This document shows, one piece after another, positions 1-12,223 of a DNA stretch of 64,000 bases (positions within the stretch are counted from its first letter, which is position 1; each line of letters starts with the position of its first letter). Location of the stretch: NCBI GenBank assembly GCA_902805475.1, contig CADCSX010000001.1:744001-808000 (forward strand), read 5' to 3'. The notes beneath the pieces are model-generated. The model was not told the origin of the DNA and searched no databases. It saw only the letters and a program-made list of their open reading frames with translations. The stretch is from Entonaema liquescens. Lineage: Eukaryota > Ascomycota > Sordariomycetes > Xylariales > Xylariaceae. A program made the translations under genes and the position numbers.

Positions 1-832
1 TTTCATCTTCAGCGAACAACGCCTCGCTAGATATCCCCTAATTCCACTGGGCATGTTTAAAGACTGGTCCAACATGGCGACTTTTGTTCTCTCGTTTGCG
101 CATAGCATGGTCGCTATCGGTGCAGAGTACTATCTGCCGCTATATTTCCAAAGCGCGAAGCAAGCATCGCCCGTGCATAGCGGTGTTCTGATACTACCGA
201 TGATGATAACGGAATCAGCCGTGGATGTTCTGGTCGGCGTCTTGATTCATCGCACGGGTCGTTACCGGGAAATTATCTGGGCCGGCGCAACACTTATGAC
301 GTTAGGAACAGGGCTGTATATAAATTTCCGTTCGGATACCTCTCTCGGAGAAATTATCGGATACCAGATCATCAACGGTATTGGCACTGCGCTTCTATTT
401 CAAGCGCCCATGATCGCGATTCAAAATACTGTTAGTCAAGCCGATACGGCGTCGGCTACATCGGCCTTGGGCTTCATCCGCAACTTAGCGACGTCGCTCT
501 CCATCGTAGTCGGAGGCGTAGTATTCCAGAACAGTATGGCCAATCGCCAATCGTCCCTTATAGCGGCTGGTCTTAGCGGACCTATTCTTGAGGCTTTGTC
601 CGGCGACCAAGCAGCAGCCAATGTGGAGATCGTCCAGTCTATCCAAGATGCGACTCAGCGCCAAGTGGTGCTAGACGCTTTTTCGTGGAGTATAAGGAAT
701 ATGTTTATACTCTATACCGGCGTGTCCGCTCTTGCAGTAGTAGCGAGCGTCTTCATCAAACACCGGCAGTTGAGAACGGAACATACGGAGACGAAGACGG
801 GGATCCAGGAGCTAACGGAGCGAAAGACTTGA
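1..832 (+). CDS. MFS transporter, DHA2 type, C-terminal part (5' end outside window)
   Basis: The reading frame is open from base 2 and runs to TGA at 830-832, so the gene starts upstream of the window and only about 276 residues are visible. The first residues read FIFSEQRLARYPLIPLGMF, the loop with E-x-R-x-A-R-x-P found before the second half of 14-TM drug:H+ antiporters. Several hydrophobic segments follow, including one with AIGAEYYLPLYFQ and a glycine-rich one around GYQIINGIGTALLFQAPMIA, and then a short charged cytosolic tail. The ATG at 55 is internal, not the start. The family exports small molecules such as toxins, drugs or secondary metabolites across the plasma membrane; the substrate cannot be read from sequence. 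No biosynthetic gene follows within the window, so a cluster role is not supported on this side. Confidence 0.9.
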   Translation, partial: FIFSEQRLARYPLIPLGMFKDWSNMATFVLSFAHSMVAIGAEYYLPLYFQSAKQASPVHSGVLILPMMITESAVDVLVGVLIHRTGRYREIIWAGATLMTLGTGLYINFRSDTSLGEIIGYQIINGIGTALLFQAPMIAIQNTVSQADTASATSALGFIRNLATSLSIVVGGVVFQNSMANRQSSLIAAGLSGPILEALSGDQAAANVEIVQSIQDATQRQVVLDAFSWSIRNMFILYTGVSALAVVASVFIKHRQLRTEHTETKTGIQELTERKT

Positions 833-1884
833 GTGCTGCATGATGCATTAGCCATTCGTAATGTGAACCATTGCGTTATGAATTCGCTGGACGTGGCTTT
901 TGAATCTCTCACACGACCGACTCTACCATCTGTGTTACGCTATCCCATTACCCTGGAGATGGTCCACGTCCGGCATTGCCAATACGGGACCAATAACTTC
1001 GTTGGTCGGGGCGTAACCCGTGTATTTCGGATACAGGCCTGTACATTTGTCTGGATTTTTGGGATCCGATCATAGGCCTTCTACGCCAAACCCCTAAACA
1101 AGGGGCCGTAACTCGAATACCAGCGCTGAATAGTCTTAGCCAAGGCTTGCCTGGACAATCTCACGAGCAACTATTTGGTCCCGTCAACTGCTTATTTATG
1201 TATTAGCCTGCCCCTATTACCTACTAGAAAAAAGTTTAGGTCTCCTCTGAACACCAGGTGAACGTAGAGCCACCCAAGTATCAGGATAGAAGATAGGATG
1301 TATGGTTATACGCACATATTAGGAACTAGCAGAGGCCAGTGTTCTTCAGTCCTTACTGTTCGCTGATTATTAGAATTATTGTTTATCACCTTGGATACTC
1401 TGTAATCATGTCATACTATTTCATTGAAGACCCAGTCTCAAAACAGCAGTACTCATTGATGGATTTCGCCTGGTATTGATCTTAGACTCCTAACGACCAA
1501 TAACCCTATAATGCATTGCTAAAATAAGAATGCCTGTATTCGCTTAGTTGACTTTTACTTCTCTCGCTCGGTGCAAGTAAAGCGAAATGCTGAAAATCGC
1601 TACCGGGTTGTCAACCTTCTAGTTTGATAGAACTCATCATAGGGCCTTCGAGCTGTTTCGGGTTATTGAATGTCTCCCGTGCTATCGTAGAGTGATTGAA
1701 TCCATCCGCTCATTCCATTGTAATGAGGTACGAGATTCCTCATATCAAGAGGTCGAGGGACAAACACATGAGCTCTCCAAGCTATGTCGCCTTTAGTAAT
1801 AAGTCAGTAGCAATTCTCACATTATAGGTTAGGAGATTCCAGCTCCCAAAATATGTTATAATCTCGGGGAAGGGTCATTATGTT
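833..1884. other. Intergenic, no gene seen
   Basis: About 1.05 kb lies between the MFS stop and the 3' end of the convergent F-box gene. Short open frames have no recognisable protein features. The second half is moderately AT-rich. I see no tRNA, repeat array or element ends. Confidence 0.5.
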
Positions 1885-2745
1885 TCACATACCCGGAGAA
1901 CCCTTAGTCCCCATGTCCTGCCATGTACGCACTACAACCTCCTCGTTCGAAATCTTTACAGCAATGTCGGTAGCGCACTTCGCACAGCAATATCTGTATT
2001 CGTAGTCCACTGGTAAATGATGACTCCTGAATACCTGCAAGTGGCTTAAGTCGAGAGGCGACATCTCTTTTATGTCACTAAGAAGCGCTAAATGTGCGCA
2101 TAGCTTAACGTCTCCCACCGTTATCAACGATAATTCCATAGAACCCTTCCGATACTCAATAACGGTCCTCAGCAAAAACCTTAACTCCCCACCACTGCCC
2201 GTTACAATCTTAGGAGTAGCAACGTACTTAGTTTCTAGGACGTTTGGTCTGCTCATCGGGTGGGGATGGGTAGGGAAATTGTTGTCACAATGTTTCGCTA
2301 GGAGCTTGTTGAGATAATCTTGGTATTTAGGGTCTTGCAGGCGTGTATACTTGAGCGCAAGCTGAACATGACGATGGTCGACCAGAAGGTAACGGTCGTC
2401 GAGCCGGGAATTTTGGCCGTACACCTCAAGGCACCACCGATCCCAACGCAAGGGACACAGCATCTTCCAAGGAGTTCGAGGTGTATCGTCTTGGGAAATA
2501 GGATGTAGCTTGAAACAAGCTTCGCATACCCACTGATCCGGAAGGTCGCGAGCAATTCTTACAAGAAATCTGAGGTATTGCCCGGAAGAAAGTTCGAGTA
2601 CACCCGATTTGCCCAAGATAGAATGTAGTGAGCGACATGTTATAGAAAGTATAGCTAGGTCAACTCGCGGTATGTAATTCACTATGTCGTAAATTATTTC
2701 CAGGGGCAAGTTAAGAAAATGGTTATCTTTGTTTGGTAGGTCCAT
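1885..2745 (-). CDS. F-box protein
   Basis: Single-exon gene of 286 residues starting MDLPNKDNHFLNLP. Residues about 12-45 (LPLEIIYDIVNYIPRVDLAI, then LSITCRSLHSIL) match the F-box helix pattern, which binds Skp1 in SCF ubiquitin ligases. The rest has no WD40 or LRR repeats. It contains a WVCEACFKLHP segment around residue 93 and a CCAKCA segment near the C-terminus; such paired CxxC motifs are common in filamentous-fungal F-box proteins of unknown target. The role as an SCF substrate adaptor is inferred from the F-box alone. It is convergent with the MFS gene and the upstream side is open intergenic DNA. Confidence 0.85.
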   Translation of the reverse strand: MDLPNKDNHFLNLPLEIIYDIVNYIPRVDLAILSITCRSLHSILGKSGVLELSSGQYLRFLVRIARDLPDQWVCEACFKLHPISQDDTPRTPWKMLCPLRWDRWCLEVYGQNSRLDDRYLLVDHRHVQLALKYTRLQDPKYQDYLNKLLAKHCDNNFPTHPHPMSRPNVLETKYVATPKIVTGSGGELRFLLRTVIEYRKGSMELSLITVGDVKLCAHLALLSDIKEMSPLDLSHLQVFRSHHLPVDYEYRYCCAKCATDIAVKISNEEVVVRTWQDMGTKGSPGM

Positions 2746-5482
2746 CTTCCTAATTGTAATACCTATTGAGTGATGTAAGTCCGAGAAAGCTTAGGTACCA
2801 GTAAAACGCATTCCTTCGAGTATAATAGGGCGAGATAGCGAAACGATAATGAGGGTAGATTGTAGTTCGTACTGATGTTGTTATACAAGTCTAAGTTGAA
2901 GATGCTGCTGATATGGTTTAAGATTTTTACTTGGCTTGTGATAATTCGTACTTGCCTTCGTCGTAGCTTCTATTTACCACTCATCAACACCTCCATACGG
3001 ATGGTAGTCAATGGCACTTGCTTGACTTGGGCACGCTATATTGTGCGCTCAGGTCGTTCCGCCTTACATAGGTACTTACAGGCTACCACGCACATATATA
3101 GGTAGGCAGTGAAGAAATGGCTGCTTCACTTGGAATGTAACCTAGACACTTCCTTAAGTGTAGAGTCTTCCTGTTTAATACTCTTTTCTCAGGTTGTGGG
3201 TTTTGACCTTTTGCGGCGACGTAATTGACGATTTCCTGGAGATTTCGCCGGGCTGCGGATGCATATTTCAGGATTGGATTCCTTGGCCAAGCGATATTGA
3301 CACTAATGCGATCGTCATTCCTTGATATTACGATGTACCAATTAGTCCACGGCGTGAAGGACACTGATAAAAAAGCAGCCCGTGAGCCGCTCCGCCAATT
3401 TGCGGCGATATATCTACTCGCATATAGGGTGATATATCAATAAAACTAGGAATATCAATCTGATGTGACCCTAGCCTTGATTAACTTGGGAATCATGACA
3501 GGTTTTCGGCGTCGTGCTTATTTTTAGTGCAGCGGCCCGCTTCGTATTGACAGTAACTCGGTAAAACTTGATAAAGTCAACTCTTTGGTAGTCAGAAACA
3601 TTGCCATTCGAATTGTTTCGCGCACATAAGCTTAGCGGGATCGCCTTGCAATGATTAGATGATATTGTGAATATATCCACTCTCATATGTGTAACATTGC
3701 CATCTTGTGATGCTTCATGTACACATATACACATATGTTCCACGTGTAAGACTTGGCTGATAAAGAGCGACCGGTTATTCGGCGCCATAAGAAATGATGA
3801 ACCGGCAGGGGTTTGCCGTGAGAGCGTCGCATCCAAATCACTCGCCGTGCAATACCACACAGAACGTCGCGCACATGCGTTGGTACCACTACGCCATCAT
3901 TTTTGTATGACGCTTCTCTAATAAAAATGAATTGACGAATGAGGAACTATGCAAATGCATGCAAAAGTGCATGTAGAAAAGACTGTCTTCGGCACCGAGG
4001 ATAAACTTTGGAGCTACTATAGAAATTTCGAGCGGTGACCAGTCCTACAAACCGAAACGCTGTTTGAGCGGGCCGTGGCGCGGATACCGACGTGTCTATA
4101 GAGAGCATTTGCATCTCTGGCTGCAGTTATTCGCCGTAGGTTGGTTGGCTGGTGGTGGCGGTGCCGCTTATCCCGATCGGCTACCCATTCTCAAGGGTTG
4201 GGGAGGTTGGAGAGAGAGAGAAGTTCCGGAATAGTGATACTATTATTGTTGCTGTGTTGATGTGTTGCTATCCGTAGCTGCAGCGTCGTGTTTGTATGCG
4301 GGATGGTCAAACCGGAAGGGATCAGCTGGAATTTTCAAGTCCCCGGGACAGATCGATGTGACGATCATCCAACCTAGAGCGATAAAATGGTAGGATGGTA
4401 CAAACTAACTAACAATTGCATAGCTAGTAGATTTTATTTTCGGTCTAGCTACGGTCTCCGAGTAAGATGTAGCCTGTAGGTAGAACTGGTAAGTTGTTGA
4501 TACGAGGTCAATACAGGATATATGTAAGTGATAATCCTTGAGCGTGGTCGAGTATAGTTAGATGGTATTAAAGTTAAAAAGATGTACAAAATCAAGGTTG
4601 GTCCGTCTGTCAGTTCAACCTAGTAATATCTGGAAAGCTGCATTTTGCATAGTTATATTAAAAGATATGTAAATACCCTACCCTGTCAAGCTTGTAGCTC
4701 AGGTGTTGTTGAATGAGAAGACTATTCTGGATTTGTACAGCACAGGGTAAAATTGGCAATCCCATTGGCTTGGTTCGGGGTGGGCTTGTGACACCCCTAG
4801 GTGCTAGGCGATAAGATCCCTGACGAAATTACGTCGTTTGGAGCCACATGGGGCCACGAATCTGGGAACATCTGGGAACAGCTGCTGAAGTTAGCCAAGC
4901 CCGTAACTTCCAATCACTTCCAATCTTGGTACCCATTTAAACTTTAAGAAAAAAGAGGCGCTGCGTGTCTTCTCTTTAATTGCTAAGCTTATTTTTCGTG
5001 ACTATCGCCAACTTCGACTACTTCTTGACCCAAATTACCTTTTCCTTTTTTCCTCTTTTCTTCTAATTTGTCATTTCTTCTTCCCCCCTTTCCCACATTC
5101 TCAAGGTATGATAACCCTCAATTAGAAGTAATAACAGAACTGGTGAACTATCACTAGCTTACCCGCTCGCCCTTGCATCTCCTTAGTTACGTGCATCAAC
5201 TAATAGCTACTTAGAATCACCTAGTTATCTTTTAGCTACATCATCCCTAACCCCCTTCCTGAGGGACGAATTAATACTAAAATCTACGTACCTTTGTGTC
5301 ACTGGCTTCTACGTTCATTTAGCTCAGCCCCGATTTCTTTGCCAGGATTTGTTGCCCCTCTGTAACTTTCACCTTGCGACTCTTCCCCCCTTATGCCCTG
5401 TTACACACCGGTCGGCTACTCATCCTTCCCCCGCGTCTGAGCCGCCCCAACAGCTGCCATAGCAGCAGCATTTACCGTCAAT
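2746..5482. other. Intergenic and tricalbin leader; no confident gene
   Basis: About 2.7 kb. Minus-strand frames at 3083-3364 (93 codons) and 3471-3860 (129 codons) lack an ATG at their listed starts and match no family I know, so I do not call them genes. From about 4980 to 5480 the plus strand is pyrimidine-rich (for example TTTTCCTTTTTTCCTC near 5040), as in fungal core promoters and leaders, and it serves the tricalbin gene. A GTATGA at 5106 could open a 5'UTR intron, but I cannot show it. Confidence 0.4.
5393..5440 (+). promoter_or_regulatory. Possible 15-codon uORF in the tricalbin leader
   Basis: An ATG at 5393 opens a 15-codon frame that stops at TGA 5438-5440, 42 nt before the tricalbin ATG at 5483. 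If the transcript starts upstream of 5393, it could dampen initiation. The transcription start is not known. Confidence 0.3.
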
Positions 5483-8400
5483 ATGGCTACCGAACGGGAT
5501 GCCAACGAGCTCAAGCAGCAAGGGGCTCTCGAAGCCTCTCGCGATCCCGAATCTAATGTCACTTCCGATGCCGCCCAGAGGAAGCTAGTTGAGGAGAGCA
5601 GAAATGCCGGCGTGGCTGCTTTCACATTCGATCCAGATGCGAGTCCAGAGGAGAAGAAGGCTCAGGCTAGGGCCGTATGTTCTTTAAGTCTCTTCCCGTT
5701 GAAGATGTCATCTAATTGAGCTAATCTAGGCTATACCCAACGATCCTCGCCGAACGCGAAAGCCAAAAGGTGTAGCTATCGCTACCGACGTTGACGACGG
5801 TACGAAGGCCAATTATGATCTTCCAACCCCCTCGAAAGATGGAGCTATGGAGATTCCCAAGGACAAGGAGGGCAGGCTGATCGTAGACGGAAATACCCTT
5901 GAAGAGGAGGAAGACTTGGCTGCTAAAGTTGGTTGGACTCAACGGTATGGTTGGCCCGTCGATAGTGTTATGGAAGGCGAAAGTCTATTGGATCACTCTA
6001 CTTGGTTGGAAGAAAGGCTTCCCGATCAGTACTTTGGAGGTTAGTCCGTCTAATTCCAAGATTCTCTCTGGGTATGGGTTACTAACATTGGTCGGGTCTC
6101 CAGAATGGTACCACAATGCCGGAATAATCATCTTCGCCTGTCTTGCTTCGTGGCTTGTTGCCGTGCTCGGGGGTGGACTAGCCTGGGTTATCATTGTCAT
6201 GTCAATTTGCTCGACGTACTACCGAACATCGATCAGACGAGTACGAAGGAATTTCCGCGACGACATTACTAGAGAGATGGCGCTGAAGAAGTTGGAGACG
6301 GACCACGAATCTGTCGAATGGATAAACTCGTTTCTAGCCAAATTCTGGCCCATCTACCAACCTGTTCTCGCTCAGACGGTTATCAATTCCGTTGACCAGG
6401 TACTTAGCTCCGCAACTCCTTCGTTTCTCGATAGTCTGCGCCTAAAAACATTCACGTTGGGATCCAAGCCTCCCAGGATGGAGCACGTGAAGACTTATCC
6501 CAAGGCGGAGGACGATGTTATTCTTATGGACTGGAAATTCAGCTTCACCCCGAACGACGACGAGGATATGACGGCTCGGCAGGTTCGCAACAAGATCAAC
6601 CCCAAGGTAGTTCTCGAGATCCGCATTGGCAAGGCTATGATCAGCAAAGGTCTCGACGTCATCGTAGAAAACATGTCTTTCTCCGGTATCATGCGCCTCA
6701 AGATTAAGCTCCAGTTTCCCTTCCCTCACATCGAGAAGATCGAGATGTGTTTCCTCGAGCGCCCGGAGCTCGGCTATGCTTGCAAGCCCCTCGGTGGTGA
6801 AACCTTCGGTTTTGATATCAACTTCATTCCATTCTTGGAAACTTTCATCCAGGAGCAGATTCACGGAAATCTGGCTCCGATGATGTATGCCCCGAACGTC
6901 TTCCCGATCGAGGTAGCCAAGCTACTCGCAGGTTCCCCCGTCGACCAAGCTATCGGCGTGGTCGCGGTCACGATCCATGGAGCGCAAGGTCTCAAGAACC
7001 CCGATAACTTTGCTGGCAATCCCGACCCGTACGCTGTGTTTACCTTAAACAAGAGGGCGCCTCTCGCCCAAACCAAGGTCGTCAAGGATACTCCGAACCC
7101 CAGGTGGAACGAAACGCACTACGTCATCGTCACGTCCTTTAACGACTCGCTCGATCTCATCATCTACGACTATAACGATTTCCGCAAGGATAAGGAGCTC
7201 GGTGTTGCTTCTTTCCCGCTTGAACGGGTGGAGGAGATTGGCGTGTACGAAAACGAACGGCTAGAAGTCAACGCCCATGGCAAGGCCCGAGGTGTTGTCA
7301 TGGCCGATTTCCGCTTCTTCCCTGTTCTGGAGCCCATGGAGCATGACGGCGTAGAGGAACCACCGCCGGAGTCTAACACAGGTATCCTACGATACACGGT
7401 CGAGCAGGCGAAGGATCTTGACGGTACGAAGAGCTTGGTTGGCTTTCTCAACCCGTATGCTGTTCTACTTCTCAACGGTAAAGAAGTTCATCACACCAAG
7501 ACGCTCAAGCGCACCAACAATCCTATCTGGGATAATGGATCCAAAGAAATTCTTATTACGGACCGAAAGAATGCCAAATTGGGTCTTGCCATCAAGGACG
7601 ATCGTGACATTGCTGGCGATCAGTTAATTGGCACTTACCAGATCAAGCTCGATGATATGCTGGAAATGATGGAGAAGGGACACGACTGGTACAATTTATC
7701 AGGGGTTAAGAGCGGACGAGCGAAGCTGACTGCGCAATGGAAGCCTGTGGCTCTATCCGGTGTACTGGCGGGCACTGGAGGTTACCAAACCCCTATCGGC
7801 GTAATGCGTCTCCATTTCATGAATGCTCGCGACCTACGGAATTTCGAGACTATGGGTAAATCGGATCCTTATGTCCGCGTGCTTCTCTCTGGTATCGAGA
7901 AAGGCCGAACAGTAACCCACCGCAACACGTTAAAGCCCGAGTGGGACGAAGTCATTTACATACCAATGCATTCGACCAGAGATCGTCTAACACTCGAAGT
8001 TATGGATGCTGAGAAAATGGGCAAGGACCGCAGCTTGGGTTCGGTCGAAGTCTTTGCAGGCGACTACATTTCTGAAGATGATAACGGCGACTATCTCGTC
8101 CATGATGCGAAGAAGGTGCAAGAAACCGGTCTTCGATTACACGGAAAGGGCATCGCAAAGGGAACACTTACCTATACTGTCTCGTTCTACCCCTGCATAA
8201 ACGTCGCCGACCCCGAGGACGAAGAGGAGAAAGAGAAGGAGGAGAATGAAAAGGAAGAAACGAGCTCGGAAGCTCCAAAGCCATCTCTCGACGTCCCCCG
8301 ATCCTCGGAAGCCGGAAAGATTTCCTCCCTCGAGAGGAAAGAAAGCGTCCCAACCACTCCAACCACGCCTACCATTCCCAAATCACCAGTCTCTCCCAGA

Positions 8401-10190
8401 TCAACTACGTCGGAACGAAAGTCGCGCGAAGCACCGCGGGAACGCCCCAAGGTTCACCTCACCCCGCAGGAGCTGCTCAAACACGAGTCTGGGTTCCTTA
8501 TATTCAAGTTGCTTGAGGGAGAAATGCCAAAGAGCGGAACACACCTTGAAATTTATGTTGACGATATGCTATACCCCAGCTACATCTCGGGCACGGCCAA
8601 GACTAAAATTTTCAAATTCGACGAGATTGGCGATTGCTTTATCCGCGAACTAGAGTTCTCGCGGATAACCCTTAAGGTGAGAGAAAAACGCGAGAAGCCA
8701 GGTGAGGAACGTGATGAGGACCACACGGTAGCTCGCTTAACAGGAAATACTCTGGATACTCTCAAACAATGCCTAGTAAGTTACTCCTATATATGGGATT
8801 TAGAATGTGTTTCTAACAGCTCTAGAATAACCCTACGGTGTTAAGACTAAAGGATGAAGAGAATAGAGCGGCTACAATTAAGGTCAGCTTGAAATACATC
8901 CCTGTCAAAATGCGCCTGGACCCCAGCGAAAGTATCAACAACATGGGCAACCTCCGTGTCGACGTATTAGATGCGGCGGATCTGCCCGCAGCCGACTCTA
9001 ACGGGAAGAGTGATCCTTACTGCAAGTTTGAGCTTAACGGACAGGATGTATTCAAGACCAAGACGCAGAAGAAGACTCTTAACCCCGTGTGGAACGAGTT
9101 CTTTGAGGTTGCTATACCATCTCGAACCGCTGCCAAGTTCACCGTCAAGGTCTATGATTACGACTTCGCAGACAAGCCCGATTTCTTAGGCGGGGCCGAT
9201 ATCAATCTTGAGCAGCTCGATCCGTTTAGGGCACAGGAGCTCAAGCTGCTACTAGATGGAAAATCCGGTTCCATCAGACTGCGGCTACTTTTCAGGCCCG
9301 ACTACGTGACACGCGCTCGACTGGGCACCAGCACGTTTGCGGGTACCTTCGGCAATGGACCCGGCAGGATCGTTACCGGCGTTGTCGGTGCTCCGGTTAA
9401 AGGTGGCGCGGCGGTGGTTGGCGCCGTTGGCCACGGCGTTGGCAAGGGTGCCAGTTTTATCAAGCGCGGCTTTCGAGGCAAGAAGGATGAGGACGGCAAC
9501 GGCTTGGTCCTGACATCGAGCAACTCCGAGATCCCCACGATCGTGACGAATGAGCCTGATGCTCCCGCAGCTGGTCCGGGTCTTCGACGGACCACGGGTC
9601 TAAGCACTAACGGTGACGCTGCCCGACCCGTGACGCCTAACGAGAACTCGAAGGCACACGGGCGTAATTCTAGTATGGGTGGCGTCTCCATATACAGTCT
9701 GGCCCCAGGTGCTGCCGGCACCGGAACTGCTACTTTCACCGTGGTTTCTGCTTCTGGATTCCCAGAGTCAGCAGATATTTATGTCCAAATCAAACAGCTT
9801 ACGCCAAAAGAGAAGACTATTGGCAAAACAAAGCACCACGAATCTCCCGGGACAGTACAGTTTGACGAGACATTCAAGCATACATGTACCCCCGATACCC
9901 AATTCCGCATCGAAGTCAAAAACCACCACACTTTTGGGAGTGATGATGATCTAGGTGAAGCGTTGTATTTTGTCGATGAGAGCGGCAGCGGCGAAAAGGA
10001 AGTCAGGGTCGGTACCGGGACGGTGGTCTTGAAGAGCTCGTTCGTGGAGCCGAATACGGAAAACAACAGCCCGAGCCCGAGTTCGAGAAGCGGGAATAGC
10101 GGTTTGCGAAGGAGTTTCTTGAGCAAAAGGAGATCAGACCAAAAAGCCGAGAAGGGCCGCCTATCTAATTACCAAATGTGTGTTTATTAG
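5483..10190 (+). CDS. Tricalbin (SMP and multi-C2 ER-plasma membrane tether)
   Basis: Four exons: 5483-5674, 5730-6039, 6104-8775 and 8826-10190, giving 1512 residues, about the size of yeast Tcb3. The introns are 55, 64 and 50 nt with GTATGT, GTTAGT and GTAAGT donors, and ACTAAC lies at 6081. A hydrophobic hairpin lies at about residues 175-207, followed by an SMP lipid-transfer domain at about 236-440. C2 domains start near 451, 594, 732 and 1099, each with SDPY or NPDPY and NPxWxE signatures. A degenerate C2-like block lies near 955-1050 and another near 1353-1465. An acidic, Ser/Pro-rich linker of about 80 residues precedes the first degenerate block. Tricalbins tether cortical ER to the plasma membrane and move lipids at contact sites; that role is from the family. 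The domain order is seen directly. The extreme C-terminus is less certain. Confidence 0.93.
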
Positions 10191-11011
10191 TTGGGCGTTC
10201 AGGAAGCTACGGGTATACTTGCGAGAATTGGTTAAGGGACGATTCCACCAGCGGAGTTTTTTTCATAATCAAAAATAGAGGTTAGTTATTAATGATGAAG
10301 ACTTTGTCTTATTGTAGCGACCACCGTAATAGCAGAGTGCAGGAGGCCAACATAATTACCTAAACTAATAATTAGTTGGCCTCTACTACTAATATATCTT
10401 ATTGAATTCAGTTTGGCGGCCAAGTCATTCCCTCAAGACGACATCATCCAGGATAGAGTAGAATTACTAGGGTGACTCTAACCACCATACACGTTGCTCA
10501 CATAATATTCTATTACAGAGCCCTCTCATTGATGCCACGTGGTACCCCCGAGGGGATACCGTCCGCGTCCCCCTCCGAAACCCTCCCTCGTCGCAAATAG
10601 GAACTTGAGATAGAAGACTATACCGGCGCAGGCTGTTTATTGTTCGAGTCGCATGAAACAACACTATTAGTTTCACTACTAGAAACAATTTCTTTGAAGC
10701 CTATACGTGTCTATGATATGATACGTAACAGCTAAACTATGCCAGAACGTATTAGTGACTCAAAGGATCTGTGGGTATCCTAACTTATACGATAGACTAG
10801 CCATTATAGAGTAATTGTTGCGATACACCGTAACTGTTCGGCCCGGTGGTGAGGCTACTTCTGTATATAGGTATGTATATCGTCGGCAAACAGAGGCTTT
10901 AGTATCCAGGTAGCTAGCTAGCAAGCACGCGGCGTTCATCAGAAACACCTAGATATTCAGATCAACCAAGTTCGTTAGTATTCGATTTTACCTCCGACGA
11001 TATCCTACACC
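10191..11011. other. Intergenic, no gene seen
   Basis: About 820 bp between two plus-strand genes. No coding, tRNA or repeat signal was recognised. Confidence 0.5.
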
Positions 11012-12223
11012 ATGGCTAACCAAACCCAAGCCGGACTGGGCATTGCGCCTTTCAGAAACCCCGACGGTAGGAATGTGAACCATTTCCAGTTTCCCAGATA
11101 CGCCCCGTTCGACCCTTACTTCCGCATCACGCTGCACAGACGGGCGTACAAGCCCCGCGAGCTGCTAAACGGCACCATCAGGGCCTTCTACAACCGGCAG
11201 GACGACCAGCTGAGCGCGCGCCAGCGGACTGCGCGCGACGACCTGTGCATCAAGTACTTCACGCGGGACCACCATTTCGCACGGTACGAGTTCCGCACGG
11301 CGGGCCCCAAGTTCTTGGACGAGCACGTCCAGTACATGGCGTACCAGCTGGACAATTTCTTCTTCTTCGGGCTGCTGGGGCCCTACGTGCGGATCGCGAC
11401 CGGCTTCGACGTGGTGGGGCCGGATCCCTTGGGCCTCGAGGATAGGATTGAGGGGCAGACCGTGAGGGTTAGAGGAGACGACGGGAGCGAGTACGTGCGC
11501 ATCACGCTCAACACGGGCCACCAAAACGTGGCTTATCAGCTTTTGGAAATTTTAGGTCAGCTCGTGCACGAGTTAGTACACGCCTATTTCCTGGTCTATT
11601 CCTGTAATTGCTTAAGATGCGAGAGAGCCCTCTTAAACACCACTGGCGTCCCGAACGATAGCCACGGACCTGTTTTCCTGATGCTCCACCGTCTCATCGT
11701 GAGCGAGATGAGACGATGGGGTGCCATCGCTTGGCCCGGTAGTGCATTAGGCGACTTTGAAGACGACGACTGCCCGGACTTGTCCGTTAGCTTAAACAGT
11801 GCATGGCGGGCTGACATGGCCATCAATAACCTCATACCGGCGCAGAGGAGGCACTACACCAAAGCGCGAGAGCACTCTACTACTACGAGGCATCTAGTGC
11901 GAATTACTGATACCGGCAGAGTCGCTGTCCAAACAAACATCAAAGGGAATCAGGTCCGTTTAGAGAACCTTCTTCACGATAAGCGCACGCGAGCGGATGC
12001 GAATAGAATCGACCTGCTCGATAACTGGCTGGCGCACGAGGACGATGATTTCGACGAGAGAGAGTACGCTAGAGAAGAGCTCGCCTTCTCCAATGAAGTA
12101 GAATGGGAAGACGAGCCAGACGATGATGAATCAGAAGAGTTTGCCTTCCCTAGTGGAGTAGAACAGGGAAACGAGCCAGGCGAAGACGAATCAGAAGATC
12201 CTGAGTTGGAACAAGACTACTAG
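11012..12223 (+). CDS. SprT-like zinc metalloprotease domain protein
   Basis: Intronless, 403 residues. The sequence LVHELVHAYF places HExxH at residues 186-190 (two zinc His and the catalytic Glu), and SHGPVF at about 217-222 supplies the usual third-ligand region of SprT-like domains. A CNCLRC cluster at 198-203 lies between them, as in many fungal members. The C-terminal 60 residues are strongly acidic and contain an imperfect duplication (FSNEVEWEDEPDDDESEE and FPSGVEQGNEPGEDESED). SprT/Spartan proteases cut DNA-protein crosslinks, but this protein lacks an obvious DNA-binding zinc finger or PCNA motif, so that function is only a possibility. The start at 11012 has ACC before ATG. The gene is GC-richer than its flanks. 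Confidence 0.85.
   Translation: MANQTQAGLGIAPFRNPDGRNVNHFQFPRYAPFDPYFRITLHRRAYKPRELLNGTIRAFYNRQDDQLSARQRTARDDLCIKYFTRDHHFARYEFRTAGPKFLDEHVQYMAYQLDNFFFFGLLGPYVRIATGFDVVGPDPLGLEDRIEGQTVRVRGDDGSEYVRITLNTGHQNVAYQLLEILGQLVHELVHAYFLVYSCNCLRCERALLNTTGVPNDSHGPVFLMLHRLIVSEMRRWGAIAWPGSALGDFEDDDCPDLSVSLNSAWRADMAINNLIPAQRRHYTKAREHSTTTRHLVRITDTGRVAVQTNIKGNQVRLENLLHDKRTRADANRIDLLDNWLAHEDDDFDEREYAREELAFSNEVEWEDEPDDDESEEFAFPSGVEQGNEPGEDESEDPELEQDY

Noticed and set aside
3083..3860. Two minus-strand frames of 93 and 129 codons
   Set aside because: The longer begins at GTG, neither matches a known family, and I could not join them with convincing splice sites.
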